Positions 40,262 through 48,843 of a DNA stretch of 64,000 nucleotides are shown here, piece by piece (position 1 is the first letter of the stretch; every line of letters starts with the position of its first letter). The DNA is from DATHTC01 sp035456465 (GTDB taxonomy: Bacteria; Actinomycetota; Thermoleophilia; Gaiellales; Gaiellaceae). Under the pieces are notes generated by a model. That model ran no database searches. It was not told where the DNA came from and saw nothing but the letters and a program-made list of their open reading frames with translations. The position numbers and the translations under genes were made by a program. Location of the stretch: the NCBI GenBank assembly GCA_035456465.1, contig DATIDD010000043.1:1-64000 (forward strand). Direction: 5' to 3'.

Positions 40262-41761
40262 ATGAGCACGACCGAGAGGCTGCGGCAGTCCTGGAGCCCG
40301 GGCGCCGGCGGGGCGGGCGACGGCGAGCCCCTGCTCGGCACGTTCCCGGCGCTCGTCGGCGGCAGGCAGGTGGAGACGGGGCGCGCAGTGCCCGTGCGCT
40401 CGCCCTACGACGGCTCGCTGGTCGCGATCGTCCACCGCGCCGGCACCGCCGAGGTCGAGGAGGCGATCGCTGCTGCCGCCCGCGCGTTCGCGCTGACGCG
40501 GGCCCTGCCGGCCTGGCGGCGGGAGGAGATCCTTCGCGGGATCGCCGCCGGTATCGACGGGCGCGGCGAGGAGATCGCGCGCACGATCGCGTCCGAGGCG
40601 GGGAAGCCGCTGAAGACCGCCCGGGTCGAGGTCGACCGCGCCGCCTTCACCTTCCGGGTCGCCGCCGAGGAGACGAAGCGGATCTACGGAGAGGTCGTCC
40701 CGCTCGACTGGCTGCCGGGGAACGAGGGCCGCGTCGGCCACGTCCGGCGGGTCCCGCTCGGGCCGGTCGTGGGGATCACCCCGTTCAACTTCCCGCTCAA
40801 CCTCGTGGCGCACAAGGTCGCGCCGGCGCTCGCGGCGGGGAACCCGATCGTCGTCCGGCCGGCCTCGCAGACGCCCGTGACGTCGCTCAAGCTCGGCGAG
40901 ATCGTGCTCGCCGCCGGCTGGCCGCAGGAGGGAATCTCCGTCGTGCCGTCGGCGACGGAGGACGCCGCCGCCCTCGTCGAGGACGACCGGATCAAGCTGC
41001 TCAGCTTCACCGGCAGCCCCGCCGTCGGCTGGGACCTGAAGCGCCGCGCCGGGCGGAAGCGCGTCACGCTCGAGCTCGGCGGCAATGCCGGCGTGATCGT
41101 CCACCGCGACGCGGACGTGCCGTACGCGGCCGAGCGGATCGCGTGGGGCGGGTTCGCCTACGCGGGGCAGACGTGCATCTCCGTCCAGCGCGTGTTCGTC
41201 CACGAGGAGGTGTACGACCGCTTCCTCGACGAGCTGCTGCCGCGCGTGCGGGCGCTCACGGTGGGCGACCCGCTCGACGAGGGGACGGACGTCGGCCCGG
41301 TGATCGATCCGGGTGCCGCCGCGCGCGTCGAGGAGTGGGTGGCGGAGGCGGTCGACGCGGGCGCCGAGCTGCTCGCCGGCGGGGAGGCAGACGGCTCGCT
41401 CCTGCGCCCCACCGTGCTCGGGAACCCGCGCGAGGACCTGCGCGTCTCGTGCCAGGAGGTGTTCGGGCCGGTGATCGGCGTGACGCGCTACGACGACGTC
41501 CACGACGCGGTGCGGGCCGTCGGCCGGAGCGACTTCGGCCTCCAGGCCGGGATCTTCACCAACGACCTCGCGCTCGTCGACGAGGCGTTCGACGAGATCG
41601 ACGTCGGCGGGCTGATGGTCAACGACGTCTCGACCTACCGCATCGACCACATGCCGTACGGGGGCGTGAAGGACTCCGGCTTCGGCCGCGAGGGCCTCCG
41701 CTACGCGATCGAGGAGATGACCGAGCTGAAGCTGGTGACGTTCAACCGGAGGCCGCGGTGA
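40262..41761 (+). CDS. NAD(P)-dependent aldehyde dehydrogenase
   Basis: A 499-residue aldehyde dehydrogenase with the standard catalytic set: N177 (GITPFNFPLN), general base E271 (LELGGNAG) and nucleophile C305 (YAGQTCISVQ). The cofactor loop lysine is an arginine here (IVVRPAS). The C-terminal IDHMPYGGVKDSGFGREG and EMTELKLVTF resemble the lactaldehyde, succinate-semialdehyde or phosphonoacetaldehyde-type dehydrogenases. The first 25 residues are an unusual extension (RLRQSWSPGAGGAGDGE). It follows E2 by four bases. Together with the E1/E2 complex and the beta-hydroxyacid dehydrogenase it suggests stepwise oxidation of an alcohol or aldehyde to an acid. Confidence 0.9.
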   Translation: MSTTERLRQSWSPGAGGAGDGEPLLGTFPALVGGRQVETGRAVPVRSPYDGSLVAIVHRAGTAEVEEAIAAAARAFALTRALPAWRREEILRGIAAGIDGRGEEIARTIASEAGKPLKTARVEVDRAAFTFRVAAEETKRIYGEVVPLDWLPGNEGRVGHVRRVPLGPVVGITPFNFPLNLVAHKVAPALAAGNPIVVRPASQTPVTSLKLGEIVLAAGWPQEGISVVPSATEDAAALVEDDRIKLLSFTGSPAVGWDLKRRAGRKRVTLELGGNAGVIVHRDADVPYAAERIAWGGFAYAGQTCISVQRVFVHEEVYDRFLDELLPRVRALTVGDPLDEGTDVGPVIDPGAAARVEEWVAEAVDAGAELLAGGEADGSLLRPTVLGNPREDLRVSCQEVFGPVIGVTRYDDVHDAVRAVGRSDFGLQAGIFTNDLALVDEAFDEIDVGGLMVNDVSTYRIDHMPYGGVKDSGFGREGLRYAIEEMTELKLVTFNRRPR

Positions 41762-41855
41762 CGCGGTTCGGGGGAGAAGGGAGGCCCAAGCGGCTGCAGA
41801 GCAGAGCACCCGTCGACTGTCGGCAATCACGTCTTCCATCCACGGAGGTCAGTAC

Positions 41856-43118
41856 ATGAGACGTCTTCTCTGGCTCCTCGCTCTGCCGCTCGTGCTCGCG
41901 CTCGCGCTCACGGCGGCGGCCTGCGGCGGCGACGACGAGGAGGGGGCCGCGACCGGCACAGGCACCGGCGCCACCGGGACGCAGGCGAGCGGCGAGCCGA
42001 TCAAGATCGGCGCCTCGCTGCCGCTGACGGGCGACTTCTCCGAGCCCGGGGTCGCGGCCAAGCAGGGGTACGAGCTGTGGCAGGAGCAGGTGAACCAGAA
42101 CGGGGGCCTGCTCGGCCGGCCGGTCGAGATCGTGATCAAGGACGACCAGAGCGACCAGAACGTGGTCGTCGCCGACTACAACGCCCTGATCCAGCAGGAC
42201 AAGGTCGACCTGCTGCTCGGGACGTTCTCGTCCCTGCTCAACATCCCGGCGTCGGCCGTGGCCGAGCGGAACCAGATGCTCTACGTCGAGCCGGCCGGCG
42301 GCTCGCCCGAGATGTTCAACCGCGGGTTCCAGTACCTCTTCTTCGCGCAGCAGGCCACCGCACCGCACCAGGCGGACCTGTTCGTCGAGTGGGTCGGCGG
42401 CCTCCCCGACGACGAGAAGCCGAAGACCGGCGCCTACGTGATCGCCGACGACCCGTTCGGCGGCCCCGTCGCGGAGGGGATCCAGAAGGGCCTCGAGGCC
42501 GCGGGCGTCCAGACCGTCTACAGCGAGGTCTACCCGCCGGAGACGAAGAACTTCGACGCCATCGCCTCCGCGATCGCGGCGAAGAAGCCGGACGTGATCG
42601 CGCAGGGCTCGGCGGGGCTCGAGGACGGCGTCAACCTCACCCGCTCGCTGGTGAAGGTCGGCTACAACCCGAAGCAGTACTTCCAGGCGTCGTCGCCGTC
42701 GTTCGCCGACCAGTACTCGAACGGCGTCGGCGCCGGCAACACCGACGGCGTCTTCTACGCCCTCAGCTACCACCCGGAGGCCGAGACCCCCGGGAACACC
42801 GAGTTCCTGGAGGCGTTCAAGGCGAAGTACGACGCGGAGCCCGCCGAGGACGCGGCCGACGCGTACGCGGCGGCGCAGGTGCTCCAGGCCGCGGTCGAGG
42901 CGGTCGGCTCGATCGACGACCAGAAGGCGCTCGCCGACTGGCTGCACGCGAACGAGGTCGAGACGATCCTCGGGACGCTCAGCTGGGACGAGACCGGGGC
43001 GCCGGAACAGGCGTTCCTGCTCGCGCAGTGGCAGAACGGCAACGAGGAGATCGTGCTGCCGGAGGATGCGGCGACGACGGACACGATCGTGAACCCGAAG
43101 CCGGATTGGCAGCAGTAG
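41856..43118 (+). CDS. Branched-chain-amino-acid/amide-type ABC substrate-binding lipoprotein
   Basis: A 420-residue lipoprotein: signal helix, lipobox ending in C23 (TAAACGG) and a glycine/threonine linker. The type I periplasmic-binding domain starts IKIGASLPLTGDFSEPGVAAKQGYELWQEQVNQNGGLLGRPVEIVIKDDQS, with AYVIADDPFG and PDVIAQGS later. The family (LivJ/LivK, AmiC, UrtA) binds branched-chain amino acids, amides, urea or aromatic acids, so the ligand is open. It has a good Shine-Dalgarno (GGAGG) before ATG 41856. A strong hairpin separates it from the permease genes, allowing higher expression of the binding protein. Confidence 0.92.
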   Translation: MRRLLWLLALPLVLALALTAAACGGDDEEGAATGTGTGATGTQASGEPIKIGASLPLTGDFSEPGVAAKQGYELWQEQVNQNGGLLGRPVEIVIKDDQSDQNVVVADYNALIQQDKVDLLLGTFSSLLNIPASAVAERNQMLYVEPAGGSPEMFNRGFQYLFFAQQATAPHQADLFVEWVGGLPDDEKPKTGAYVIADDPFGGPVAEGIQKGLEAAGVQTVYSEVYPPETKNFDAIASAIAAKKPDVIAQGSAGLEDGVNLTRSLVKVGYNPKQYFQASSPSFADQYSNGVGAGNTDGVFYALSYHPEAETPGNTEFLEAFKAKYDAEPAEDAADAYAAAQVLQAAVEAVGSIDDQKALADWLHANEVETILGTLSWDETGAPEQAFLLAQWQNGNEEIVLPEDAATTDTIVNPKPDWQQ

Positions 43119-43132
43119 CGCCGCGGCAGCCT

Positions 43133-43158
43133 GGGCGGGGGACGACCGTCTCCCGCCC
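43133..43158 (+). terminator. Intra-operon hairpin after the binding-protein gene
   Basis: An 11-bp stem with one G-T pair (43133-43143 with 43148-43158) and a four-base loop lies 15 bases after the binding-protein stop and 22 bases before livH. In binding-protein importer operons such hairpins attenuate transcription or protect the upstream message from decay. Confidence 0.6.
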
Positions 43159-43179
43159 CGGCCCGCGCGAGGGGGTGCG

Positions 43180-44061
43180 GTGACCCAGCTCGTCCAGGTC
43201 CTGATCCTGGGCCTCCTGATCGGAGGGGTCTACGCGCTGCTGGCCTCGGGCCTGACGCTGATCTTCGGGGTCATGGACGTGATCAACGTCGCGCAGGGGG
43301 CGCTGATCATCCTCGCCGCGTTCCTCGCCTGGACGTTCTGGAAGGACGCCGGGATCGACCCGCTGCTCGCCGCGCTCGCGACGACGCCGATCATGTTCGT
43401 CGTCGGCTGGATCCTGTACCGCGGCACGATCCAGTGGATCTCCGGCAAGCCTGCGTCGACGTCGGTGCTGCTGACGTTCGCGCTCGCGCTCGTGATCGAG
43501 GGCGTGATGGGCATGGTGTGGTCGACGACGTCGCACTCGGCGACGCCCGGGTACTTCGCGTCGTCGTACCGGCTCGGCGAGTTCTACTTCCCGAAGGCGC
43601 AGGTGTACGGCTGTCTGATCGCGATCGGCGTCCTCGGTGTCCTCTACGCGATCCTGCGCGGCACGTGGCTCGGCCGGGCGATCCGCGCCGTCTCAGAGAA
43701 CGTCTCGTCGGCGCGGCTCGTCGGGGTCAACCCGCATCACGTGGCGGCGCTCACGTTCGCGATCGGCGTCTCCACGACCGGTGCGGGCGGGGCGATCGCG
43801 AGCGTGCTCTACCCGTTCCTGCCGGGCTCGCACTACATCTGGATCTCGCGCCTGCTCGGGATCATCGTCCTCGGCGGGATGGGGAGCCTGCCCGGCGCGG
43901 TCATCGGCGCGCTGGCGATGGGCGTGTCCGAGACGCTGACGGCGACGTACGTCTCGCCGCGCTGGGCGACGATGGTCCCCTACGCAGTGATCATGGTCGT
44001 GCTGCTCGCCCGGCCACAGGGGATCATGGGGACGAAGCTGCGCGAGGACGTGGTCGTGTGA
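43180..44061 (+). CDS. livH: Branched-chain-type ABC importer permease LivH-like
   Basis: A 293-residue permease with about eight helices. The opening VQVLILGLLIGGVYALLASGLTLIFGVMDVINVAQGALIILAAF is the standard LivH start. The conserved IRAVSENVSSARLVGVN and SRLLGIIVLGGMGSLPGAVIGAL are also in place. It pairs with the LivM part of the next protein. It starts at GTG 43180, and its stop overlaps the next start (GTGA), so the membrane subunits are translated together. The imported ligand follows the binding protein at 41856 and is unknown. Confidence 0.92.
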   Translation: MTQLVQVLILGLLIGGVYALLASGLTLIFGVMDVINVAQGALIILAAFLAWTFWKDAGIDPLLAALATTPIMFVVGWILYRGTIQWISGKPASTSVLLTFALALVIEGVMGMVWSTTSHSATPGYFASSYRLGEFYFPKAQVYGCLIAIGVLGVLYAILRGTWLGRAIRAVSENVSSARLVGVNPHHVAALTFAIGVSTTGAGGAIASVLYPFLPGSHYIWISRLLGIIVLGGMGSLPGAVIGALAMGVSETLTATYVSPRWATMVPYAVIMVVLLARPQGIMGTKLREDVVV

Positions 44062-45887
44062 CCCACCGCCTTCGCGGCCTGCTCACCTTCGAGCGCGGGA
44101 TGCACGGGCTGGTCGCGCTCGCCGCCGTCGGGCTGCTCGCCTACCCGCTCGTCACGAACGACCTCTACTACCAGAACATGATCATCCTCTCCACGCTGCT
44201 CGCGATCATGGCGAGCGGGTGGAACATCATCTCCGGCTACACGGGCTACGTGTCGCTCGGCCACAGCGCGTTCCTCGGCATCGGCGCCTACACGACCGCG
44301 CTGCTCTCCGTGCGCGTCTTCGAGGGCGCGTCGCCGTTCTGGTTCGTGCCGGTGTCCGCGGTCGTCGCGGGGATCTTCGCCGCGGTCGTCGGTGCCGTGC
44401 TGATGCGGACGCGCGGCCACTCGTTCGTGATCCTCACGATCGCGTTCCTGTTCGTGATGCAGCTCACGGCGCTGAACTGGTCCGACCTCACGAACGGGAA
44501 CCACGGCATCACCCTGCCGCTTCCGAGGTGGGACATCGCCTACCAGAACTGGCCGTTCTACTACTCGCTGCTCGGCGTGCTCGCCCTCTCCGTCGGCCTC
44601 TCCTGGTGGATCCGCCGGACGAAGTTCGGGATGGGCCTCATCGCCATCCGCGAGGACGAGAGCAAGGCGGCGAGCGTCGGGATCAACACGTCCGTCTACA
44701 AGGTCCTGGCGTTCATCGCGAGCGCCGTGTTCATCGGCGCCGCCGGCGGGATCTATGCCTACTACCTCACGTTCATCGACCCGCGCGGGATGTTCCGGAT
44801 CGTCGTCAGCGTCCAGATCGTGCTCGCGGCGCTCCTCGGCGGGCGCGGCACGATCTGGGGGCCGGTGGTCGGCGCGTTCATCTTCGAGCCGCTCAACGAG
44901 ATCACCAACAACTACGAGCTCCTGGCCGGCCCGCGGCGGCTCGTCCTCTACGGCGCGCTGCTCGCCGGGATCGTGCTGCTGCTCCCGCGGGGGATCGTCC
45001 CGAGCCTCGCCGAGCTGCGGACGCGCCGCCTGGAGCGCCGAACCGCGGCGATGGTGGGGCAGCGGCTCGAGCGGCCCCTCGTGCGGGGTGCCGAGCGCGC
45101 CCCCGCGGCGCCCGTGACCGGCCCGCCGCTGCTCGAGGTCCGCGGGATCGTCAAGCGGTTCGGCGGCGTCGCGGCGCTCGACGGCTGCTCGCTCGCGGTG
45201 CGCGAGGGGACGATCACGGGCCTGATCGGGCCGAACGGGTCCGGCAAGACCACGCTCTTCAACGTGATCGACGGGACGATGCCGCGTGAGACGGGCGAGG
45301 TCTGGTTCGACGGCCGGCGGATCGACGACCTGAGCCCGTGGGGGCGCGCCCACGCCGGGCTCGGCCGCACGTTCCAGATCACGCGCCTGTTCCGCGAGAT
45401 GACCGTGCTCGAGAACGTGGTCGCGCCGCTGCGCTCCTTCTCGTGGCGCCAGCTCGGCGCCGACGCGGTCAGCGGCCCGGAGGCGGAGCGGGCCGAGGAG
45501 CTGCTCGAGTTCGTCGGCATGGGCCGGTTCGCCTCGATGCGCGCAGGCTCGCTGTCGTTCGGCCAGCAGAAGCTCGTCGAGCTGGCGCAGATCCTGATGC
45601 TCGACCCGAAGCTGATCATGCTCGACGAGCCGGCCGGCGGGATCAACCCGACGCTGATCGAGCACATGGCCGAGATGATCCGCGAGCTGAACCGGCAGGG
45701 GACGACGTTCCTGATCGTCGAGCACAACATGCCGCTCGTGCTGGGCCTCTGCGACCCGATCCACGTGCTCGCGCGCGGCGCGTGCATCTGCAGCGGCACC
45801 GCGCGCGAGGTGCAGCAGGATCCGCTGGTGCTCGACGCGTACCTCGGCGACGACTTCGTGCTCGACGAGCCGGCGGGGGTCCGCTGA
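44058..45887 (+). CDS. LivM-LivG fusion: ABC importer permease plus ATPase
   Basis: A 609-residue fusion protein. Residues about 1-335 form the LivM-like permease (MASGWNIISGYTGYVSLGHSAFLGIGAYTTALL, then IREDESKAASVGIN and AALLGGRGTIWGPVVGA). After a charged linker, an ATPase starts near residue 355 (LLEVRGIVKRFGGVAALDG). Its Walker A GPNGSGKT is near 391-398, the signature LSFGQQKLVELA near 499 and Walker B LIMLDEPAGG near 519. Both halves are complete, so this is a genuine fusion and not a missed stop. It works with LivH and LivF; start and stop overlap both neighbours by one or four bases. Confidence 0.92.
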   Translation: MTHRLRGLLTFERGMHGLVALAAVGLLAYPLVTNDLYYQNMIILSTLLAIMASGWNIISGYTGYVSLGHSAFLGIGAYTTALLSVRVFEGASPFWFVPVSAVVAGIFAAVVGAVLMRTRGHSFVILTIAFLFVMQLTALNWSDLTNGNHGITLPLPRWDIAYQNWPFYYSLLGVLALSVGLSWWIRRTKFGMGLIAIREDESKAASVGINTSVYKVLAFIASAVFIGAAGGIYAYYLTFIDPRGMFRIVVSVQIVLAALLGGRGTIWGPVVGAFIFEPLNEITNNYELLAGPRRLVLYGALLAGIVLLLPRGIVPSLAELRTRRLERRTAAMVGQRLERPLVRGAERAPAAPVTGPPLLEVRGIVKRFGGVAALDGCSLAVREGTITGLIGPNGSGKTTLFNVIDGTMPRETGEVWFDGRRIDDLSPWGRAHAGLGRTFQITRLFREMTVLENVVAPLRSFSWRQLGADAVSGPEAERAEELLEFVGMGRFASMRAGSLSFGQQKLVELAQILMLDPKLIMLDEPAGGINPTLIEHMAEMIRELNRQGTTFLIVEHNMPLVLGLCDPIHVLARGACICSGTAREVQQDPLVLDAYLGDDFVLDEPAGVR

Positions 45888-46654
45888 TGCTCCTGCGCCT
45901 CACCGACGTGTACGCCGGGTACGGCGGCGGCGACGTCCTGCAGGGGCTCGACCTCCTCGTGGAACCAGGCTCCGTCACCTGCATCGTCGGTCCGAACGGC
46001 GCCGGCAAGTCGACGGTGCTGCGCGTGGTCAGCGGGCTCCTCCGCCCGCGGCGGGGTCAGGTCGAGCTGGGCGGGATCAAGATCGGCGGTGCCGACCCCG
46101 CGCAGATCCTCGCGCGCGGGGTCGTCCAGGTGCCGCAGTCGCACGGGCTGTTCCCGAACCTGACGGTGCGGGAGAACGTGCTCATGGGCGCGTACGTGAT
46201 CCGCCGGCAGCGCGCGGTCGTGAAGGGCCGCTACGAGGCGGTCGCCGACCTGTTCCCGATCGTGGCCGAGCGCGCCGACGACAAGGCGGGGAACCTCTCC
46301 GGCGGCCAGCGCCGCATGGTCGAGTTCGCACGCACGCTGATGCTCGACCCGGCGCTCGTGCTGCTCGACGAGCCGTCGCTCGGCCTCGACCCCAAGGCGC
46401 TCAAGCACGTCTCCGAGTCGATCGAGCTGATGCGGGAGGGCGGCAAGACGATCCTCCTCGTGGAGCAGAACGTCCGCTTCGGGCTGCGCATGTCGACGCA
46501 CGGGGTCGTGATGGAGAGCGGCCGCGTGCTCCTGGCCGGCACCTCCGCCGAGGTGCTCGGGAACCCGGAGATGGCCGACCTCTTCTTCGGCGGCTCGGCA
46601 GCCGCGCGCCCGACGACGCCCGCCGCCGCGGCCACCGGCGGGGAACCGGGGTAG
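45887..46654 (+). CDS. livF: Branched-chain-type ABC importer ATPase LivF-like
   Basis: A 255-residue ATPase beginning at ATG 45887, overlapping the previous stop by one base. It contains LRLTDVYAGYGGGDVLQGLDL, Walker A GPNGAGKS (about 35-42), GVVQVPQSHGLFPNLTVRENVLMGAY, the signature LSGGQRRMVEFAR and Walker B LVLLDEPSLGLDP. The VPQ-x-x-x-LFP Q-loop and the closing EVLGNPEMADLFFGG are typical of LivF. It dimerises with the ATPase half of the LivMG fusion. The alanine/proline-rich tail (AAARPTTPAAAATGGEPG) is an extension beyond the usual end. Confidence 0.93.
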   Translation: MLLRLTDVYAGYGGGDVLQGLDLLVEPGSVTCIVGPNGAGKSTVLRVVSGLLRPRRGQVELGGIKIGGADPAQILARGVVQVPQSHGLFPNLTVRENVLMGAYVIRRQRAVVKGRYEAVADLFPIVAERADDKAGNLSGGQRRMVEFARTLMLDPALVLLDEPSLGLDPKALKHVSESIELMREGGKTILLVEQNVRFGLRMSTHGVVMESGRVLLAGTSAEVLGNPEMADLFFGGSAAARPTTPAAAATGGEPG

Positions 46655-46661
46655 CCCGCGG

Positions 46662-47552
46662 GTGTCGGGCCCGGTCCTCGCCGCGATCGCCGGCGTCGGC
46701 TTCGGCGCGTTCCAGACGCTCAACCGCCGGGCCGTGGGCGGCATGAGCGACGCCTACCTCGCGACCTTCCTCCAGCTGGTCGTCGCGCTCGCGGTGCTCG
46801 TGACGGCCACGGCCCTGAGCGGCGACGCCCGCTCGGCGCTCGAGAGCGCCACGGCGCGCGCCGTCGTCCTCTTCGCCCTCGCCGGGCTCGTCCACTTCCT
46901 CGTCGGGTGGACGCTGCTGAACCTGAGCCAGATGCGGATCGGCGCCGCCCGGACGAGCCCGCTCCTCGCGACGAATCCCGTCTGGGGCGCCGCGATCGCG
47001 GGCGTGACGATCCGCGAGCTGCCGCGCCTCGTGTCGTGGCTCGGCATCGGCCTCGTCGTCGCCGGCGCCTTCGTCGTCTCGCTCGAGCGCGTGGCCGAGA
47101 CGGGCTGGGGGATCCCGTGGCGCGACGCCGCGCCCGGGCTCGCCACGGCGGTCGCGTGGGCGACGAGCCCGGTGCTGATCAAGGAGGGGCTGGAGGGCCT
47201 CGACTCGCCGCTCGTCGGGCTGACGCTCGGGATGGCAGTCGCGCTCGCGGCGTACGCGCTGCTCCTCCCGCTGCGCCCTCGACCCGTCCACCCGCTGCCG
47301 CTGCGGTGGGACGCGTTCTCGTTCAAGCTCGCCGCCGGGCTGCTCGTCGGGCTGTCGGTGTGGGCGCGCTGGGAGGCGCTGGAGCTCGCCGACGTCGCGG
47401 TGGTGCTGGCGCTCGGGCTGATGTCCGTGCCGGTCGTGCTGCTGCTCTCGCCGCTGCTGATGGGCCGGCACGTGGAGCGCGTCGGCGTCCAGCTCTGGCT
47501 CGGGGCGACGCTCGTCGTCGCCGGCTCGCTCGTGCTGGTGGTGGCCGCGTGA
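46662..47552 (+). CDS. EamA/DMT-family membrane transporter
   Basis: A 296-residue protein with about ten hydrophobic helices arranged as two similar halves, as in the drug/metabolite transporter superfamily. The first half has VLAAIAGVGFGAFQTLNRRAVGG and MRIGAARTSPLLATNPVWGAAIAGVTIREL; the second has GLATAVAWATSPVLIKEGLEGL and ELADVAVVLALGLMSVPVVLLLSPLLMG. Such proteins usually export or exchange metabolites. It starts at GTG 46662, seven bases after livF, and its stop overlaps the next start (GTGA). It may release a product of the pathway or act as a safety valve. Confidence 0.85.
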   Translation: MSGPVLAAIAGVGFGAFQTLNRRAVGGMSDAYLATFLQLVVALAVLVTATALSGDARSALESATARAVVLFALAGLVHFLVGWTLLNLSQMRIGAARTSPLLATNPVWGAAIAGVTIRELPRLVSWLGIGLVVAGAFVVSLERVAETGWGIPWRDAAPGLATAVAWATSPVLIKEGLEGLDSPLVGLTLGMAVALAAYALLLPLRPRPVHPLPLRWDAFSFKLAAGLLVGLSVWARWEALELADVAVVLALGLMSVPVVLLLSPLLMGRHVERVGVQLWLGATLVVAGSLVLVVAA

Positions 47553-48466
47553 TCGTGGACGCTCACGCACACGTGATCGTCCCGGGCATCGGCGCGGAGA
47601 CCTGGTGGGACGAGCAGGGCCAGGTGGTGGAGCTCGAGGGACGGCGCATCCGGGCCGCGGTGCGCGAGTTCGTCGACCTCGGCGGGATCCTCGAGGAGCA
47701 GGACGCGGCGGGCGTCGACCGGGTGCTGCTGTGCCCGTGGGTGAACCTCCTCGGGCGGGAGCCGGCGCGCCAGAACGAGGCGCTCGCGGCGATGACCGGA
47801 CCGCGGGTCGACGTGCTCGGCACCGTCGACCTGACCCGTCCCGACGAGGTCGTCGAGCTGATGCGGGACGGGCGGCTGCGCGGGGTCGAGGTGCCGGCGA
47901 GCAGCGAGGGCAGGTACCTCGGCGACGACGCCTTCGCCGACTTCTGGGCCGCGGCCGAGGAGACGCGGGCGTTCGTCTTCGTCCACCCGACGACGCGTGG
48001 CTTCTCGGTGCCTGCGACGGAGGAGTACTACCTGTGGAACACGGTCGGGAACCCGCTCGAGACGACCCTCGCCGCCGCGCACATGACGATGGCCGGCGTG
48101 CTGGAGCGGCATCCGCGGCTGACCGTGCTGCTCGCCCACGGCGGCGGCGCCGTGCTCGCGCTGCGCGGCCGGCTGCGGCACTCGCACACGTTCCAGCCGC
48201 AGGCGCGCGAGCGCCTCTCGGAGTCGCCCGAGGAGTCGTTGCGGCGGTTCCTCTACGACACCGTCACCCACGACCCCGTGCTGCTCCGGGGGGTGGTCGA
48301 GTTCGCCGGCCCGGAGCGGGTCCTGCTCGGCTCCGACTACCCGTTCGACATGGGACTGGTGCGCCCCGCCGACGCCGTGCGCGAGCTCGGGCTGCCGGAC
48401 GACGAGGAGGCCGCGATCCTCGGCGGGAACGCCGAGCGGCTGCTCGCGCGGGAGTCGGCGTCGTGA
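47549..48466 (+). CDS. Amidohydrolase-2 (ACMSD-like) family metal-dependent hydrolase/decarboxylase
   Basis: A 305-residue TIM-barrel protein of the amidohydrolase-related family. It begins VIVDAHAHV with metal ligands H6 and H8. Later histidines are in AFVFVHPTTRG and TVLLAHGGGAVLA, and the catalytic aspartate is in LLGSDYPFDMG. The family contains aminocarboxymuconate-semialdehyde decarboxylase, gamma-resorcylate decarboxylase and hydrolases for aromatic ring-cleavage products. That suits a catabolic cluster, but the precise reaction is unknown. It is the last gene of the plus-strand run, converging on the CMD-like pair with a two-base gap. Confidence 0.88.
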   Translation: MIVDAHAHVIVPGIGAETWWDEQGQVVELEGRRIRAAVREFVDLGGILEEQDAAGVDRVLLCPWVNLLGREPARQNEALAAMTGPRVDVLGTVDLTRPDEVVELMRDGRLRGVEVPASSEGRYLGDDAFADFWAAAEETRAFVFVHPTTRGFSVPATEEYYLWNTVGNPLETTLAAAHMTMAGVLERHPRLTVLLAHGGGAVLALRGRLRHSHTFQPQARERLSESPEESLRRFLYDTVTHDPVLLRGVVEFAGPERVLLGSDYPFDMGLVRPADAVRELGLPDDEEAAILGGNAERLLARESAS

Positions 48467-48468
48467 GG

Positions 48469-48843
48469 CTAGTCGCGAGCCGGGAGGCCGACGGTGCGGC
48501 GCCAGTGCTGCTGTCCGAGCTCGAAGCCGATCGCGCAGCCGAGCTCGACGAGCTCGTCCTCGGTGAACAGCGCGTGCAATCGCGCCCAGAGCGCGTCGTC
48601 GGCGAGCGCGGAGTCCCACGCGATCGCGCGCGCCCACTCGAGCGCCGCCAGCTCGCGGCCCTCGAACCGCGACAGGTCGGTCGCCTCAGGGTCGTCGGCG
48701 AGGGAGCGGAAGCACAGCTCCTTCAGCCCCGCATCGACGATCCCGCCGTCGAGGACGTTCTCTCGCAGGTACGCGTACGCCTCCTGCGCGGCGGGGACGA
48801 GCCCGCGAACGTCGTCGGCCGTGCCCGGCAGGTGCTGCGCCAC
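48469..48843 (-). CDS. CMD/AhpD-like protein lacking the redox cysteine pair
   Basis: A 124-residue protein. The middle and end (LKELCFRSLADDPEATDLSRFEGRELAALEWARAIAWDSALADDALWARLHALFTEDELVELG, then FELGQQHWRRTVGLP) follow the same pattern as the C-terminal half of the upstream candidate selenoprotein. It is therefore a related CMD-superfamily helical protein. It lacks the C-x-x-C/U motif, so a redox role is unlikely; a structural or partner role is possible. Its GTG start directly follows the TAG of the upstream gene with no spacing, indicating translational coupling. Confidence 0.75.
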   Translation of the reverse strand: MAQHLPGTADDVRGLVPAAQEAYAYLRENVLDGGIVDAGLKELCFRSLADDPEATDLSRFEGRELAALEWARAIAWDSALADDALWARLHALFTEDELVELGCAIGFELGQQHWRRTVGLPARD

